A DNA stretch of 52,606 nucleotides from the NCBI GenBank assembly GCA_021163155.1, contig JAGGXI010000085.1, positions 1 to 52,606 of the forward strand, given 5' to 3'. Shown in pieces: positions 51,478-52,606 of the stretch. The translations under genes and the position numbers were made by a program. Each line of letters starts with the position of its first letter. Positions within the stretch are counted from its first letter, which is position 1. The DNA is from Candidatus Aerophobota bacterium (GTDB lineage: Bacteria > Aerophobota > Aerophobia > Aerophobales > JAGGXI01). The notes beneath the pieces are model-generated. The model made no database searches, was not told where the DNA came from, and worked only from the letters and a program-made list of their open reading frames with translations.

Positions 51478-51744
51478 ATGAAGGTAAAAGTAAAATTTTC
51501 CACTATTTTCAGGGAATTAAGTGGGGTAGATAAGACTGAGTTTTCCTTTCCTCAAAGCGCTACAGTAGGGGATACCCTGAAAAAAATAGTTGAGGATTTT
51601 CCCAGGCTTAAAAAATGGATACCTCAAAATGGCGAAGTAAGTGACTATGTTTATGTATTACTTAATGGAAAGTATGCGCCGTCGCAAACCCAACTAAAAA
51701 ATGATGATGAAATAGTCCTATTTCCTCCTGTAGCGGGGGGATGA
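51478..51744 (+). CDS. MoaD/ThiS-family sulfur carrier (third copy)
   Basis: 88 residues. KVKVKFSTIFRELSGVDKTE, KKWIPQNGEVSDYVYVLLNG and DDEIVLFPPVAGG make a complete MoaD-like protein with the proper PPVxGG tail. It is a paralogue of the 49262 gene and differs from the moaE-linked moaD. The next gene, a MoeB/ThiF enzyme, starts 1 base later and is the probable activator. Confidence 0.88.
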   Translation: MKVKVKFSTIFRELSGVDKTEFSFPQSATVGDTLKKIVEDFPRLKKWIPQNGEVSDYVYVLLNGKYAPSQTQLKNDDEIVLFPPVAGG

Positions 51745-51745
51745 A

Positions 51746-52489
51746 ATGCTAAGTGAGAGGGAATTAATAAGGTATGACCGTCAGATAATGATATTTGGAA
51801 AAAATGCACAGGAGAAGCTGAAGAAAGCAAAAGTAGCTATAGCAGGAATAGGAGGATTGGGATCGCCTGTTAGTATATACCTGACAGCAGCGGGGATAGG
51901 GCACCTACTTTTAATTGATGAGCAGAAGCCGGAGTTGAGCAATTTAAATAGACAGATTGTTCATGGAGAAGAAGATGTGGAGAAAAAAACAAAAACTCTT
52001 TCTGCTAAAGAGAAGCTTAATCAATTGAATTCAGAGGTAAAAATAGAAACATACTCCAAAAGAATTTCCAGAGAAAATATAGAAGAACTGCTGAATGGCG
52101 TAAATATAGTTGTAGATGCACTCGATAATTTTGAAACAAGATATTTATTAAACGAATTTTGTGTTAAAAGTGGAATACCACTCATACACAGTGCTGTTGA
52201 GGGATTATATGGTCAAATTACAACTATAATACCAGGAAAAACGCCCTGCCTGAAGTGTCTATTTCCTAATCCACCTAAAAAAATAAAATTTCCTATAATT
52301 GGGGTAACTGCTGGGTTTTTTGGAGTTTTAGAAGCGAATGAGGTTTTAAAATTAATTACTGGATATGGGAATAACTTAATAGGCAAACTTTTTATTTACG
52401 ATTTATCTCGTAATGAAGGAGAGTGGATAGATGTCAAGCCAAATCCCTCCTGCCCTGTATGTAGTGATAAATTGTTAGCTAAAATTTAA
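51746..52489 (+). CDS. MoeB/ThiF/HesA-family adenylyltransferase
   Basis: 247 residues. The ATP site is GIGGLG (34-39) with D58, R69 and K82 or K84 in the expected region and D127 in DALDN. The zinc site is C168xxC171 and C236xxC239. The position of the catalytic Cys in ThiF is not occupied (IIGVTAG), which fits MoeB-like adenylation alone. It activates a MoaD-type C-terminal Gly-Gly. Coupled to the upstream MoaD-like gene. Confidence 0.88.
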   Translation: MLSERELIRYDRQIMIFGKNAQEKLKKAKVAIAGIGGLGSPVSIYLTAAGIGHLLLIDEQKPELSNLNRQIVHGEEDVEKKTKTLSAKEKLNQLNSEVKIETYSKRISRENIEELLNGVNIVVDALDNFETRYLLNEFCVKSGIPLIHSAVEGLYGQITTIIPGKTPCLKCLFPNPPKKIKFPIIGVTAGFFGVLEANEVLKLITGYGNNLIGKLFIYDLSRNEGEWIDVKPNPSCPVCSDKLLAKI

Positions 52490-52605
52490 AAGTGGACTAT
52501 GTTAAGGTTAGAATTTTTAACCGGGTAGACATCACAAAGTATATCTTTATACCAGATTCTAACCTCTGCTAGGCCTGTTTTCTCATCAGGGGCAATACGA
52601 AGTTC
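52486..52605 (-). CDS. Probable transposase C-terminal end (partial)
   Basis: 39 codons open to the right edge on the minus strand, ending with TAA (52486-52488) and overlapping the end of the MoeB gene by 4 bases. ELRIAPDEKTGLAEVRIWYK resembles the small beta-barrel C-terminal domain of Mu/IS481-type DDE transposases (..yDp.dls.veVwy.g). The body lies outside the window. Confidence is modest because only the tail is visible. Confidence 0.45.
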   Translation of the reverse strand, partial: ELRIAPDEKTGLAEVRIWYKDILCDVYPVKNSNLNIVHF

Positions 52606-52606
52606 A

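Overview
The window looks like chromosomal DNA of a low-GC (roughly one-third G+C by eye) bacterium. The block prfA-mfd-surA-like-murA-mreB followed by radA-disA-yacL-ispD-ispF-cysS resembles the radA-disA-yacL-ispD-ispF neighbourhood of Firmicutes, and the YqhQ-like DUF1385 protein is also Firmicutes-like. A SurA-type chaperone with an N-terminal membrane/signal segment and no lipobox suggests a two-membrane cell. A candidate phylum near the Firmicutes/Atribacterota/Aerophobota area would fit, but the sequence alone does not settle the lineage.

Layout. 1-580: end of a UPF0175/DUF3368 toxin-antitoxin pair. 660-13368 (minus strand): a surface-sugar locus running from a MerR-PseB fusion through an epimerase, PseC, a NeuB/PseI synthase, a SpsF-PseG fusion, an ATP-grasp/methyltransferase fusion, another methyltransferase, a ThDP-dependent acetolactate-synthase-like enzyme and an SDR reductase. 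It plausibly makes a CMP-activated nonulosonate (pseudaminic/legionaminic type) plus further, perhaps branched, sugars. 13756-25169 (plus): tRNA-Lys, -Glu, -Val, then a zinc-ribbon coiled-coil protein, ruvX, mltG, hisS, aspS, priA, a DUF1385 protein and alaS. 25428-29452: a type II restriction-modification locus with two different DNA methyltransferases and a decayed HEPN gene. 29511-44273 (minus): a HicB-like small protein, tRNA-Thr and the isoprenoid, c-di-AMP, repair and cell-wall housekeeping block. 44488-46763 (plus): an AbrB/VapC pair and an M16 peptidase. 47001-48536: a graveyard of defence and mobile genes (MntA/HepT with a nonsense codon, a RadC N-terminal remnant, an HsdM N-terminal remnant). 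48537-52489: an IscR-like Rrf2 regulator, three MoaD-like proteins, MoaE and a MoeB/ThiF enzyme, interspersed with scraps of rhodanese, AIR-synthase-like and P-type ATPase genes. The right edge cuts a probable transposase gene on the minus strand.

The window is unusually rich in small repeats. They include a RAYT-type element with 11-bp terminal inverted repeats (two copies), a two-hairpin MITE-like family (three copies), REP-like palindromes containing GCAGGCTnnnAGCCTGCGGCTACC, and purine-rich 7-8 bp tandem arrays between genes and once inside pseC. Several of these supply start codons, stop codons or protein termini to neighbouring genes.

The most notable protein-level observation is a PriA in which the helicase motifs are lost while all eight zinc-binding cysteines are kept. 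Other points of interest are the MerR-PseB fusion with Met in place of the active-site Tyr, the 765-residue ATP-grasp/zinc/methyltransferase fusion, and the intact MntA next to an interrupted HepT.
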